Of a stretch of DNA of 64,000 nt, positions 34,332-43,438 are shown piece after piece. The notes beneath the pieces are model-generated. The model had not been told where the DNA came from and did no database searches. It saw nothing but the letters and a program-made list of their open reading frames with translations. Both the position numbers and the translations under genes were made by a program. Origin of the DNA: Neobacillus massiliamazoniensis (GTDB lineage: Bacteria; Bacillota; Bacilli; Bacillales; Cytobacillaceae); assembly GCF_001048695.1 (NCBI RefSeq), contig NZ_CVRB01000002.1:868001-932000 (forward strand), given 5' to 3'. Position 1 is the stretch's first letter. Each line of letters starts with the position of its first letter.

Positions 34332-35537
34332 ATGGACAATCAGAAGGAAATATCGAACCGGAAATTACTTGGGATTGCCGGGATGGGCTGGATGTTTGAC
34401 GCGATGGATGTAGGGATGCTTTCCTTCATCATTGCCGCATTAAAAGTAGAGTGGAATTTATCTCCGGATCAAATGGGCTGGATTGGCAGCGTCAATTCTA
34501 TTGGAATGGCAGTTGGAGCGTTAGTGTTTGGTTTGATGGCAGACCGGATCGGTCGAAAAAATGTTTTCATCCTTACCTTATTATTATTTTCGCTTGGAAG
34601 TGGTGCTGCCGCCTTCACAACAACCTTAACCGTCTTTTTAGTGTTCAGATTTTTTATTGGAATGGGATTAGGAGGAGAGCTTCCGGTTGCTTCGACACTT
34701 GTCTCAGAAAGTGTTCCTGTCGAAAGACGGGGAAGAGTGGTCGTCCTGCTTGAAAGTTTTTGGGCAGTGGGCTGGCTGATTTCAGCCGTTATTTCTTACT
34801 TTATTATTCCTAAATATGGCTGGAAAATTGCCTTGATATTAAGTGCGATTCCAGCTTTATATGCTTTATATTTACGTCTCGGTTTACCAGATTCACCTCG
34901 TTTTGCTGCCGTTAAGGGAAAGAAAACCATCTCTTCTTTAACCGGATTAGCAAAATGCTGGTCGAAAGAGTATAGACGCCAAACAATTATGCTTTGGATT
35001 GTTTGGTTTGGTGTCGTCTTTTCTTACTACGGCATGTTCCTTTGGCTCCCTAGCGTGATGGTGATGAAAGGCTTCAGTTTAATTAAAAGCTTTGAATACG
35101 TCTTGATCATGACCCTTGCTCAATTGCCGGGGTATTTTACAGCAGCATGGTTCATCGAGAAATTCGGTCGGAAATTCGTTCTAGTTGTTTATTTAGTAGG
35201 GACGGCTATCAGTGCCTATTTCTTTGGTACAGCCAATTCAACCGCACTATTAATCGGTTCAGGGATTTTGTTGTCATTTTTTAATCTAGGGGCATGGGGC
35301 GGCCTGTATGCCTATACGCCGGAACAATATCCGACCATCATCCGTGGTACAGGAAGCGGGTTGGCGGCTTCCTTTGGGCGGATTGGTGGAGTACTTGGCC
35401 CGTTATTGGTTGGGTATTGGGTAACACAAAAAATGCCGATTTCCAGTATTTTTTCGATCTTCTGTATTTCGATCTTGATTGCAGCGTTTGCTGTCTTATT
35501 TTTGGGAAAAGAAACGAAGAAAAGAGAATTGGCTTAA
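34332..35537 (+). CDS. niaP: Niacin transporter NiaP (MFS family)
   Basis: 401 residues with twelve predicted helices. It resembles B. subtilis YceI/NiaP along its length: NRKLLGIAGMGWMFDAMDVGMLSF, the MFS loop DRIGRKN, GMGLGGELPVASTLVSE and GAWGGLYAYTPEQYPT. It takes up nicotinate/nicotinamide for NAD synthesis. The ATG at 34332 follows AGGGGGT; the frame is open further upstream through the operator but without a start signal. A dyad resembling a NiaR operator lies upstream, giving a consistent picture. Confidence 0.88.
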   Translation: MDNQKEISNRKLLGIAGMGWMFDAMDVGMLSFIIAALKVEWNLSPDQMGWIGSVNSIGMAVGALVFGLMADRIGRKNVFILTLLLFSLGSGAAAFTTTLTVFLVFRFFIGMGLGGELPVASTLVSESVPVERRGRVVVLLESFWAVGWLISAVISYFIIPKYGWKIALILSAIPALYALYLRLGLPDSPRFAAVKGKKTISSLTGLAKCWSKEYRRQTIMLWIVWFGVVFSYYGMFLWLPSVMVMKGFSLIKSFEYVLIMTLAQLPGYFTAAWFIEKFGRKFVLVVYLVGTAISAYFFGTANSTALLIGSGILLSFFNLGAWGGLYAYTPEQYPTIIRGTGSGLAASFGRIGGVLGPLLVGYWVTQKMPISSIFSIFCISILIAAFAVLFLGKETKKRELA

Positions 35538-35563
35538 TTTTATACGAAGAGGCTGTCCCAAAA

Positions 35564-35576
35564 GGTGATAGGCACC
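35564..35576. repeat. Variant of the 13-bp GGTGTCAGGCACC motif
   Basis: Reads GGTGATAGGCACC, differing from the exact motif in the centre. It lies between the left arm of a terminator-like stem and repeat copy 4. Confidence 0.5.
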
Positions 35577-35586
35577 ACATATTTAC

Positions 35587-35755
35587 AAAGTTCATGATAA
35601 TTTTTCCGTTATGTTGATTGGAGCGGAAGGCGCTCGACTCCTGCGGGAGTACGGGGCAGGGGAGACCCCGCAGGCGCAATAGCGCCGAGGAGGCTCCCCG
35701 TACCGCCCGCGGAAAGCGAGCGCCTGGAGCGGAAATCAACAGACAAAGTTTAACA
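35587..35755. repeat. Dispersed intergenic element, copy 4
   Basis: About 169 bp. It has TATGTTGATTGGAGCGG at the left, a GC-rich core (GGAGACCCCGCAGGCGC, GCCGAGGAGGCTCCCC) and GGAGCGGAAATCAACA-N7-TTTAACA at the right. The outer left end has decayed (AAAGTTCATGATAA). The whole element lies in the loop between GAGGCTGTCCCAAAAG (35550-35565) and CTTTTGGGACACCCTC (35792-35807). Confidence 0.82.
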
Positions 35756-35767
35756 GACCATTAATAA

Positions 35768-35814
35768 AGGGGGTGCTCCTAAAAGTTAATACTTTTGGGA
35801 CACCCTCTTTTTTT
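35768..35814 (+). terminator. Terminator after niaP
   Basis: AGGGGGTG ... AAAAGT pairs with ACTTTT ... CACCCTCT, followed by seven T. The right arm can alternatively pair with GAGGCTGTCCCAAAAG far upstream, across repeat copy 4. Confidence 0.8.
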
Positions 35815-36098
35815 GAGAAAATTTCTCTTTAGAATTGTCTAGCATCTGGTCTTTGTTTACGAGACTTGTATTTAATTTTGAAAAAATATTAATTTGTACT
35901 TAGTATTATATAAAGCTTATTAAAGTTAGTTTGGTTAAAAATAGTCAGTCTTTTCTAAATTATTTTAAAATAGTCAAGAAAATACTAGACGAACCTGAAA
36001 TAATTGGTTACAATATTTTCAGAATATTATTGTTATTAGAAATAATAGAAATTATCGGTGAGAATTCTAGTAAAAATTTTAATACTGGGGGGTAAATT
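35815..36098 (+). promoter_or_regulatory. AT-rich leader of the liv operon with a CodY-like box
   Basis: A 284-bp AT-rich non-coding stretch. TATTTTCAGAATATT at 36014-36028 matches the CodY consensus AATTTTCWGAAAATT with two mismatches, 70-85 nt before livJ; weaker AATTTT-like blocks occur around 35874-35895. CodY control of branched-chain amino acid uptake is well established in Bacillus, so this is a plausible site. No T-box features (specifier loop, TGGN antiterminator) were found. Confidence 0.45.
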
Positions 36099-37277
36099 AT
36101 GAGAAAGAAAAAATGGGCGGGGATCCTTATGTCCATGATAGTGGCAGGAGGATTAATGGCAGGCTGTGGTTCATCAACTACTAGCGGAACTACTGAAAAG
36201 GGCAGCGGCACAATTAAGATTGGGGCAAACCTTGAGCTTTCCGGTGGGGTGGCTTCTTACGGCCAATCTATCAAGGAAGGAATCAATCTAGCGCTAGATG
36301 AAATTAATAAAAAAGGTATTAACGGAAGCAAACTTCAACTCGTAGAAGTGGACAATAAATCAGATGCAGCAGAGGCAACAAATGGTGCTATTAAGCTAAT
36401 CAGCCAAGATAAAGTTGCTGCCATCATTGGTGCGGCAACAAGTACTGATACTTTGGCACAGGTCCAAGTAGCACAAGGAAACAAAGTTCCATTGCTGACA
36501 CCAACCGGGACAAATCCTACGGTTACCTTTAAGGATGGCAAATTAAATGATTATGTATTCCGTACCTGCTTCATTGACCCATTCCAAGGTACGGTTGCTG
36601 CAAACTTTGCCTCAAAAGAATTAAAGGTCAAGAAAGCTGCTGTTTTGGTTGACAGCTCGAGTGACTATTCAAAAGGTCTTGCGGCTTCCTTTAAGACTGA
36701 TTTTAAGAAAAATGGCGGAACATTAATACCAGATGCAGCCTATGTAGCAAAGGATACAGACTTTCACGCTATCTTAACTCGCATTAAGGCTGAAAACCCT
36801 GATTTTGTCTTCATTCCTGGATACTATGAAGAAGTTGGCTTAATTGTTAAGCAAGCTCGTGAATTAGGATTGAATGTTCCAATGATGGGTGCTGATGGCT
36901 GGGATTCTCCTAAACTTGTAGAAATTGCTGGTAAAGATGCATTGAACAATACGTTTATTACTAACCACTATTCTTCTGGTGATACCGATAGCAAGGTTCA
37001 AGACTTTGTTAAAGCGTTCAAAGCTAAATATAACGGCAAGTCTCCTGATGCTTTCAACGCATTAGGTTATGATTCAGCTTTCTTCCTGGCAGATGCTATC
37101 AAGCGTGCCGGTTCAAGCGACCCGCAGAAAATTGAAAAAGCACTTGCTGAGACGAATGGACTTGATCTTGTAACTGGAAATATGAAGCTTGATAAAAACC
37201 ATGATCCAATTAAATCCGCTGTTATTCTTGAATACAAAAATGGCGAACAAACATTTAAAACAAAGGTTAGCCCTTAA
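36099..37277 (+). CDS. livJ: Branched-chain amino acid ABC transporter substrate-binding lipoprotein
   Basis: 392 residues. A signal peptide with lipobox LMAGC (Cys23) is followed by a Leu/Ile/Val-binding-protein fold (IGANLELSGGVASYGQSIKEGINLALDEIN; AIIGAATSTDTLA). It is the extracellular receptor of the LivHMGF importer downstream. ATG follows a strong GGGG site. The gap to livH contains a hairpin. Family members bind Leu/Ile/Val but also other amino acids or amides; the ligand is not certain. Confidence 0.88.
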   Translation: MRKKKWAGILMSMIVAGGLMAGCGSSTTSGTTEKGSGTIKIGANLELSGGVASYGQSIKEGINLALDEINKKGINGSKLQLVEVDNKSDAAEATNGAIKLISQDKVAAIIGAATSTDTLAQVQVAQGNKVPLLTPTGTNPTVTFKDGKLNDYVFRTCFIDPFQGTVAANFASKELKVKKAAVLVDSSSDYSKGLAASFKTDFKKNGGTLIPDAAYVAKDTDFHAILTRIKAENPDFVFIPGYYEEVGLIVKQARELGLNVPMMGADGWDSPKLVEIAGKDALNNTFITNHYSSGDTDSKVQDFVKAFKAKYNGKSPDAFNALGYDSAFFLADAIKRAGSSDPQKIEKALAETNGLDLVTGNMKLDKNHDPIKSAVILEYKNGEQTFKTKVSP

Positions 37278-37296
37278 ATTTTATAGCACTCAAATG

Positions 37297-37323
37297 AATA
37301 GGGAGCATTTTTGTCTCCCTATT
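37297..37323 (+). promoter_or_regulatory. Intercistronic hairpin between livJ and livH
   Basis: A perfect 9-bp stem AATAGGGAG / CTCCCTATT with a 9-nt loop and no T-run. Such a structure can protect the abundant receptor mRNA and lower expression of the membrane genes. Confidence 0.6.
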
Positions 37324-37359
37324 CTCATGTAAGCCCGTAGAAAAGAGGAGTGTTTGGAC

Positions 37360-38241
37360 ATGGAACAATTTATTCAGCAGCTTGTCAATGGAATATCCCT
37401 AGGAAGTATTTATGCGTTGATTGCTCTTGGCTACACAATGGTTTATGGGATTGTTAAATTAATCAATTTTGCCCATGGAGATGTCTTCATGATTGGTGCA
37501 TTTATCGGTTTTTATTCTATTTCTGTATTTCATTTAAGCTTTTTCCCGGCATTGCTCATTTCGATGGCTGCCTGTGCAATTATAGGTGTTTTAATTGAAC
37601 GGATTGCGTACAAGCCGTTAAGGAATGCGACAAGGATTGCTGCCTTGATTACGGCGATTGGTGTTTCGTTGTTCATCGAATATGGGACCATCTATATTCG
37701 CGGTGCTCAGCCGGAAGCTTATCCTGACAACTTAGTACCATTTAAAAGTTTAAATATTTTTGGAGTAAATATCAGCGGTCAGTCACTGTTGATATTAGGA
37801 ACGGCGGTATTATTAATGGTGCTGTTGCAATTTATCGTTCATCGTACAAAAATCGGGAAAGCAATGCGTGCAGTATCACATGATATGGATGCAGCGAGAT
37901 TAATGGGGATTAATGTAAACAATACGATTTCGGCAACATTTGCGATTGGCTCAGCGCTTGCCGGTGCTGCTGGAGTCATTTTTGGCATGTATTATACGAA
38001 AATTGAACCATTGATGGGAATTATTCCGGGTCTTAAAGCATTCGTTGCAGCGGTACTCGGCGGAATCGGTATTATTCCAGGGGCAATGGTTGGCGGACTT
38101 GTATTAGGTGTCATTGAGGCACTGGTTAGTGCGCTTGGTTATTCACTATGGCGTGATGGTGTTGCCTTTGTTGTCCTCATCTTAATCCTTATTTTCCGCC
38201 CTTCAGGCCTGTTTGGTAAAAATGTCAGGGAAAAAGTGTAA
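37360..38241 (+). CDS. livH: Branched-chain amino acid ABC permease LivH
   Basis: About 293 residues with eight or so membrane helices. Family features: GISLGSIYALIALGYTMVYGIVKLINFAHGD at the N-terminus and GLKAFVAAVLGGIGIIPGAMVGG near the end. The ATG at 37360 is 9 nt after AAAGAGGAG; the TTG at 37354 is too close. It pairs with LivM. It sits between livJ and livM in a complete livJHMGF set. Confidence 0.92.
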   Translation: MEQFIQQLVNGISLGSIYALIALGYTMVYGIVKLINFAHGDVFMIGAFIGFYSISVFHLSFFPALLISMAACAIIGVLIERIAYKPLRNATRIAALITAIGVSLFIEYGTIYIRGAQPEAYPDNLVPFKSLNIFGVNISGQSLLILGTAVLLMVLLQFIVHRTKIGKAMRAVSHDMDAARLMGINVNNTISATFAIGSALAGAAGVIFGMYYTKIEPLMGIIPGLKAFVAAVLGGIGIIPGAMVGGLVLGVIEALVSALGYSLWRDGVAFVVLILILIFRPSGLFGKNVREKV

Positions 38242-38255
38242 GGGAGGCTTGAGCG

Positions 38256-39230
38256 ATGAATCTTTTTAAACAAGTAAAGGGCTTTTGGGCCTCAATCGTT
38301 TTAGCCGTCATCTTCGCTGTTGTAACCCAATTTTTAATAACTGGTGATGTGTTAAACCAATTTTACTCAAATACCCTTTTCTATATCGGAATTAATATTA
38401 TTCTTGCAGCAAGTCTGCATTTAATCATTGGAGTAACTGGCCAATTTTCAATTGGACATGCCGGCTTTCTTGCTATCGGGGCATATGCTTCCGCGATTAT
38501 GACCGTGAAATTAGGCCTTCCCTTCCCAGTCGCTTTGTTGGCGGGGGGAATTGCCGCTGCCTTGGCTGGTCTTGTCATTGGGATTCCAAGCCTCAGACTA
38601 AAAGGCGATTATCTTGCCATTGCCACCCTCGGTTTTGGCGAAATTGTCAGGATTATCTTTTTAAATGTTGATTATGTCGGCGGTGCAAGCGGAATGACTG
38701 TTCCACACCTGACGACATGGCCATGGATTTTTGCTTGTGTAGTGTTCACGATTGTCGTGATTGTTAACTTCACCAATTCTACACATGGACGAGCCTGCAT
38801 TTCCATTCGTGAGAATGAAATTGCTGCCGATGCCATGGGAATTAATACGACCTATTATAAAGTAACAGCCTTTGTGATCGGTTCCTTTTTTGCCGGAATT
38901 GCCGGTGCATTGTATGCCCATAACTTTTATATTATTCAGCCGACAAACTTTGGCTTCTTAAAATCATTTGATATTTTGATTTTTGTTGTATTCGGCGGTC
39001 TGGGTAGTATGTCTGGGGCAGTCATTGCCGCAATTCTTCTGACCATTGTTTCTACTTACCTCCAAAGCTATCCAGAATTAAGGATGATTATTTACAGCCT
39101 TGTGCTCGTCGTTATGATGATTTATCGTCCGCAAGGATTGTTAGGTACGAAAGAATTAACTTCATTCTTTAAGTTTGGAAAATCCGCCAAAGGAGGAGCC
39201 CGCGATGAAAACAAACACACCGTTGCTTAA
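38256..39230 (+). CDS. livM: Branched-chain amino acid ABC permease LivM
   Basis: 324 residues with about nine membrane helices. Family features: HLIIGVTGQFSIGHAGFLAIGAYASA, RLKGDYLAIATLGFGEI and DILIFVVFGGLGSMSGAVIAA. A GGGAGG site precedes ATG 38256. The 3' end overlaps livG by 26 nt, so translation is coupled. Second permease of the importer. Confidence 0.92.
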   Translation: MNLFKQVKGFWASIVLAVIFAVVTQFLITGDVLNQFYSNTLFYIGINIILAASLHLIIGVTGQFSIGHAGFLAIGAYASAIMTVKLGLPFPVALLAGGIAAALAGLVIGIPSLRLKGDYLAIATLGFGEIVRIIFLNVDYVGGASGMTVPHLTTWPWIFACVVFTIVVIVNFTNSTHGRACISIRENEIAADAMGINTTYYKVTAFVIGSFFAGIAGALYAHNFYIIQPTNFGFLKSFDILIFVVFGGLGSMSGAVIAAILLTIVSTYLQSYPELRMIIYSLVLVVMMIYRPQGLLGTKELTSFFKFGKSAKGGARDENKHTVA

Positions 39231-39984
39231 GGTAAACAATGCAGGAATCCGGTTTGGCGGATTAAAGGCAGTTTCTGATGTAAACCTTGAATTAAATCAA
39301 GGAGAGTTAGTCGGACTGATTGGACCAAACGGGGCCGGAAAAACAACCTTTTTCAATTTATTAACGGGTGTTTACGTGCCTACTGAAGGAAGCATTGAAT
39401 TGGATGGAGAAAGAGTAAATGGTTTAGCACCGTATAAAATCACGAAAAAAGGAATTAGCCGTACATTTCAAAATATCCGCTTATTTAGTGAATTGTCGGT
39501 TCTCGATAATGTTAAGGTTGCATATCACTCTCTTGCCAAGCATTCAATGATTAGCTCGATTTTCCGCCTTCCTCCCCACTTTTCGGGTGAGAAGGAGATG
39601 GAGGAAAAGGCAATTGAGTTTTTAAAAATTTTTAACCTTGACCCATTCATGCATGAAAAAGCAAAGAACTTGCCTTATGGTCAGCAGCGCCGCCTTGAAA
39701 TTGCCCGAGCACTGGCGGCCAATCCCAAATTGCTGCTCCTTGATGAGCCTGCAGCCGGAATGAATCCTCAGGAAACTGAAGAACTCATGCATTTAATTGC
39801 GCTTATTCGTGAACGTTTTTCTTTAACGATTTTACTGATTGAACATGACATGCTTCTCGTAATGGGAGTGTGTGAACGAATATATGTACTTGACCACGGT
39901 CAATTGATTGCTCAAGGTACTCCCGAACAAATCCGGAATAATCCAAAAGTCATCGAAGCCTATCTTGGGGAGGAGGTCTCCTAA
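39205..39984 (+). CDS. livG: Branched-chain amino acid ABC ATPase LivG
   Basis: 259 residues. Walker A GPNGAGKTT, Walker B LLLLDEPAAGMNP, and the LivG-type GISRTFQNIRLF segment; the signature is LPYGQQRR. The ATG at 39205 follows AAAGGAGG. It overlaps both neighbours (26 nt with livM, 1 nt with livF). Confidence 0.93.
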   Translation: MKTNTPLLKVNNAGIRFGGLKAVSDVNLELNQGELVGLIGPNGAGKTTFFNLLTGVYVPTEGSIELDGERVNGLAPYKITKKGISRTFQNIRLFSELSVLDNVKVAYHSLAKHSMISSIFRLPPHFSGEKEMEEKAIEFLKIFNLDPFMHEKAKNLPYGQQRRLEIARALAANPKLLLLDEPAAGMNPQETEELMHLIALIRERFSLTILLIEHDMLLVMGVCERIYVLDHGQLIAQGTPEQIRNNPKVIEAYLGEEVS

Positions 39985-40691
39985 TGCTGCAAATAAACGA
40001 TATCCATGTCTATTACGGTAATATCCATGCCATAAAGGGTATATCGCTTGAAATCAATCAAGGTGAGATTGTCACGCTAATCGGGGCAAATGGTGCCGGG
40101 AAAAGTACACTGTTAAAAACTATTTCTGGTCTGCTGAAGCCAAAAAATGGCGATATTTTATTTGAAGGGCAATCTGTTGCCGGAAATGTTGCACAAGCCA
40201 TTGTGAAAAAGGGCATTTCCCAAGTACCTGAAGGCCGTCGAGTCTTTTCAAACATGTCGGTTGAGGAAAACTTGGAATTAGGGGCCTATATAAGAAAAGA
40301 TAAACAAGGGATTCGCGAGGACTTTGACAAGGTCTATCAGTTATTCCCTCGCCTCCATGAACGCCGGAAGCAGCAGGCTGGAACAATGTCAGGTGGTGAA
40401 CAGCAAATGCTTGCTATGGGACGGGCTCTCATGGCACGGCCAAGGCTGCTATTATTAGATGAGCCGTCAATGGGGCTTGCACCATTGTTAGTCAAAACCA
40501 TTTTTCGGATCATTAAAGAAATCAACCAAAGTGGAACTACTATTCTATTGGTTGAGCAAAATGCCAACATGGCACTCTCTATTGCGGACCGAGCCTATGT
40601 CATTGAAACTGGAAAAATAGTCCTCTCCGGTACATCGGACGAACTAAATCAGAGTGAACAAATTCAAATGGCTTATTTAGGCGGACATTAG
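39984..40691 (+). CDS. livF: Branched-chain amino acid ABC ATPase LivF
   Basis: 235 residues. Walker A GANGAGKST, signature MSGGEQQML, Walker B LLLLDEPSMGL and the LivF-type VPEGRRVFSNMSVEENL. It starts in the stop codon of livG (TAATG overlap). Last gene of the liv operon; a long stem-loop follows. Confidence 0.93.
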   Translation: MLQINDIHVYYGNIHAIKGISLEINQGEIVTLIGANGAGKSTLLKTISGLLKPKNGDILFEGQSVAGNVAQAIVKKGISQVPEGRRVFSNMSVEENLELGAYIRKDKQGIREDFDKVYQLFPRLHERRKQQAGTMSGGEQQMLAMGRALMARPRLLLLDEPSMGLAPLLVKTIFRIIKEINQSGTTILLVEQNANMALSIADRAYVIETGKIVLSGTSDELNQSEQIQMAYLGGH

Positions 40692-40720
40692 GGTCTTGAA
40701 AAGCCGAGTCGGACAAAATG

Positions 40721-40850
40721 AGGATGTCCCAAACAAAGTGTCAGACCTCTCAACTTACAAATATATAGTTGAACTTTGCAAAAAAGGCAGCTATATAATG
40801 AATGTTAAGCGAGAGGTTAAACCCTTTTGGGACACCCTTGTTATTTTATT
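40721..40850. terminator. Large-loop terminator between livF and the radical SAM gene
   Basis: AGGATGTCCCAAA (40721-40733) pairs with TTTGGGACACCCT (40826-40838), enclosing ~90 nt that contain a second stem ACCTCTC (40745) / GAGAGGT (40811). T-rich sequence follows. The genes on both sides converge here, so it may work in both directions. Confidence 0.5.
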
Positions 40851-42631
40851 TCTACTTTTACTTGCTCGCGTTTTTTCGGGCTTAATTGGGTCCTGATTTT
40901 TATTAAGTATTCTTCATAAAGCTGTTCTAATCCTACTAAGGCAAGTGAGAAAAAGTTGGCATAATTCTTTTGTACTTCCCATTTCAATTCATTTTTACCG
41001 CAAATACTGTATCGATTCAGTTCCTCTATTTCTTTATTGAGCTTAACAAATTCTAGTTCCTTTTTTTCCTTAGGCAGGTTAATGAGAGAATCAATTTTCT
41101 CAATATAGGTCTGCGATTTATCGATCTTTCTTTCAATGTCTTCAAATCCACTTTGATCAATAAGCTGATACTTTAATTTAAAGTGATTTAGTAGTTTAGC
41201 AGCTTCATAGGTAGCATTTACGATATCGTCCCGTGTCATTTCATTTGTTTCATAGCTTAGCATATGCTTCCAGGAAGGCTGGGTAATCGCTTTGCGGTGA
41301 TCCTCAAGCGTATGGCAGAATTTTTTATATCCATAGAGTTCCGGATGCTCAAATGCCGGGCTGGCTGGGTCAAGGAATGGTGCAAGTGGTGCCACAAAGT
41401 AAAAAATTCGCGGGTCTAACTGACAAGCCTGATGGATCCTTTCGCAAAACTCGATGTTTTGTAAGGCACTTTCATAGGTTTGTCCAGGAATACCCACCAT
41501 AAAAAACAAATCGATTTTCTTACAGCCGTGCTTTAAGGCAGAATTCAAGGTTTCAATCACTTTTTCATTCGTGCAGCTAAACTTTCCATTAAATTTTCTT
41601 AACCGTTCATCATGGGTTTCAAGGGTTATTTCAATACTGTATTTTGGAACACTGTCATTTATTTTTTTAAAGAACTCTTCATCTGCATACTGAAATAATT
41701 CAAACACAATTTCATTTTTTGGCTTTAATTTCTTTAGTAGACTAAAAAATTCATTCATATATTCTTTTCCCCCCTGCCGGATGTCATGAAGGATAAAAAT
41801 AGGTGCCCGGCTAAAGCGTTGAATAAATTGAATATCCTCTACAAGCTTACGAGGCGATCGTAAGGCAAGGGATTTCCGATTACAGTTCTGTCCGTATGCC
41901 TCTCTTGATCCGCCGCAAATGAGGCAGTTTTGCGTGCAGCCCCGGGCAGTCAAAAGAGCTGTGTTTGGATATTGAAGCCAGCCATTGTATGGAAGTGGGT
42001 CCAGGAAATTGCGATACTTAAAAACGGAACGGATCGTGTACCGATAGCCGGGGACATCGAATTCATCCAAATCTTTAGGAACATACGTAAGTGGATTATA
42101 GTGGGTCTCTGTCCCCTTCTTCCAAGTGAGGTTGGGAATATCTGAATAATTGGTGTTGCCATATTCAAATTTATTCATCAAAAGAAGCATGAGCTTTTCC
42201 GTTGAGTCGCCTCTCATGACAAAGTCAACAAAAGGATATTGAATTAATTCTTGATGATAATAGGTTGCTGATAATCCGCCAAAAATGATGGAGCTGTCAG
42301 GATGCAGGCTTTTCACCAACTTGGCCAGTTCAATGCTGCCATGGGCATGCGGCAGCCAGTGAAGGTCGATTCCGAACGCTCTTGTATTGATTTTCTTTAA
42401 CTTTTTTTCAACATCAAAGCTTTGATTCATCAGCATCCGATTGGCAATATTAATGATTTTCACTCTTAAACCGAATCTCTCGAGATAGTCTGCAATACTT
42501 GTCAGACCGATTGGGTACATCTCAAATACTGGCGATGATGGAACCACATCGCTAATAGGTCCAGCTAGCAAGGGATTTTTGCGAAAATCATAGACACTCG
42601 GGGCATGCAGCAAAACTAAATCATATTTCAT
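40841..42631 (-). CDS. B12-binding-domain radical SAM protein of unknown function
   Basis: About 596 residues. An N-terminal cobalamin-binding-like Rossmann domain (1-170; SIIFGGLSATYYHQEL) is followed by a radical SAM core with the cluster motif CTQNCLIC near residue 232 and later strands (YSIEITLETHDERLRKFNGKF, LFFMVGIPGQTYESA). The C-terminal ~150 residues are helical and charged. The B12 domain lacks an obvious DxHxxG base-off motif. ATG 42631 is 8 nt after GAGG; the upstream GTG 42640 overlaps the site. The family is widespread as a 'B12-binding domain/radical SAM' protein, and no substrate can be assigned. Single-gene unit. Confidence 0.8.
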   Translation of the reverse strand: MKYDLVLLHAPSVYDFRKNPLLAGPISDVVPSSPVFEMYPIGLTSIADYLERFGLRVKIINIANRMLMNQSFDVEKKLKKINTRAFGIDLHWLPHAHGSIELAKLVKSLHPDSSIIFGGLSATYYHQELIQYPFVDFVMRGDSTEKLMLLLMNKFEYGNTNYSDIPNLTWKKGTETHYNPLTYVPKDLDEFDVPGYRYTIRSVFKYRNFLDPLPYNGWLQYPNTALLTARGCTQNCLICGGSREAYGQNCNRKSLALRSPRKLVEDIQFIQRFSRAPIFILHDIRQGGKEYMNEFFSLLKKLKPKNEIVFELFQYADEEFFKKINDSVPKYSIEITLETHDERLRKFNGKFSCTNEKVIETLNSALKHGCKKIDLFFMVGIPGQTYESALQNIEFCERIHQACQLDPRIFYFVAPLAPFLDPASPAFEHPELYGYKKFCHTLEDHRKAITQPSWKHMLSYETNEMTRDDIVNATYEAAKLLNHFKLKYQLIDQSGFEDIERKIDKSQTYIEKIDSLINLPKEKKELEFVKLNKEIEELNRYSICGKNELKWEVQKNYANFFSLALVGLEQLYEEYLIKIRTQLSPKKREQVKVEIK

Positions 42632-42871
42632 GTCATCCACCTCTAATTTAATTACACTATGTATATATATTTATATGTGAATAATTTCACACACTAATTT
42701 ATCTCTTAAAGTGAAGCGAAAACTTTCAATTAAAGTGTACTATAATTTAGATATAATAAAGTGACAAACGGGTGACAGATTTTGGATGAATTTGTGGATA
42801 AAAGGTACATTGAAAGCAGTTGGTTTAATATTGCTATAATAAACCTACATCAATAAAAAAGGATGATCATG

Positions 42872-43357
42872 ATGTCTCAAGTAAAGACGAATGCGATGCG
42901 GATTCTTGATGCTAAAAAGGTATCATATGAAATGCTGACCTATGATAATAAGGATGGAAAAATCGACGGCGTTTCGGTTGCCGAGAAAATTTGCAGAAAT
43001 CCAAAGGAAGTTTACAAAACACTTGTCGCTCAAGGGACAAGCAATAATATCTATGTTTTTGTTATTCCTGTGGCCGCAGAATTGGATTTGAAGAAAGCAG
43101 CCAAGGCGGCAGCTGAAAAGAAAATCGAAATGGTGCCGGTGAAGGATATCCAAAAATGGACTGGCTATATCCGTGGAGGTTGTTCGCCAATCGGAATGAA
43201 AAAGGAATATCAGACGTTTATCGATGAAAGCTGTCTGCAAATTGACTCCATCATTGTCAGTGCCGGAAAAATTGGTGTCCAAATCGTATTGGCACCGGCC
43301 AAGTTAAAGGAGCTCACAACCGCCGAAATTACCCATCTCATAAAAAATGGTGCCTGA
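42872..43357 (+). CDS. ybaK: Cys-tRNA(Pro)/Cys-tRNA deacylase YbaK/EbsC family
   Basis: About 161 residues, usual family size. Family features: the catalytic Lys region KEVYKTLVAQG, LDLKKAAKAAAEKKIEMVP and GYIRGGCSPIGMKKEY. It removes mischarged Cys from tRNA in trans. Start could be ATG 42863, 42869 or 42872; the AAAAAAGGA site fits the last two. The final Gly and Ala codons and the TGA stop lie in a variant of the 13-bp GGTGCCTGACACC repeat (43349-43362), so the repeat sets this protein's C-terminus. Confidence 0.9.
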   Translation: MSQVKTNAMRILDAKKVSYEMLTYDNKDGKIDGVSVAEKICRNPKEVYKTLVAQGTSNNIYVFVIPVAAELDLKKAAKAAAEKKIEMVPVKDIQKWTGYIRGGCSPIGMKKEYQTFIDESCLQIDSIIVSAGKIGVQIVLAPAKLKELTTAEITHLIKNGA

Positions 43358-43438
43358 CATCCATTAGGCATTCACCTATATGTGGCATAAGCATAAGATA
43401 ATGTGAAAATATGTCACGGAAAAGGGAGTGTCGAATAA

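Noticed and set aside
35815-36098. T-box or other riboswitch in the liv leader
   Set aside because: No specifier loop, TGGN bulge or terminator/antiterminator pair could be seen; a CodY box is the simpler explanation.
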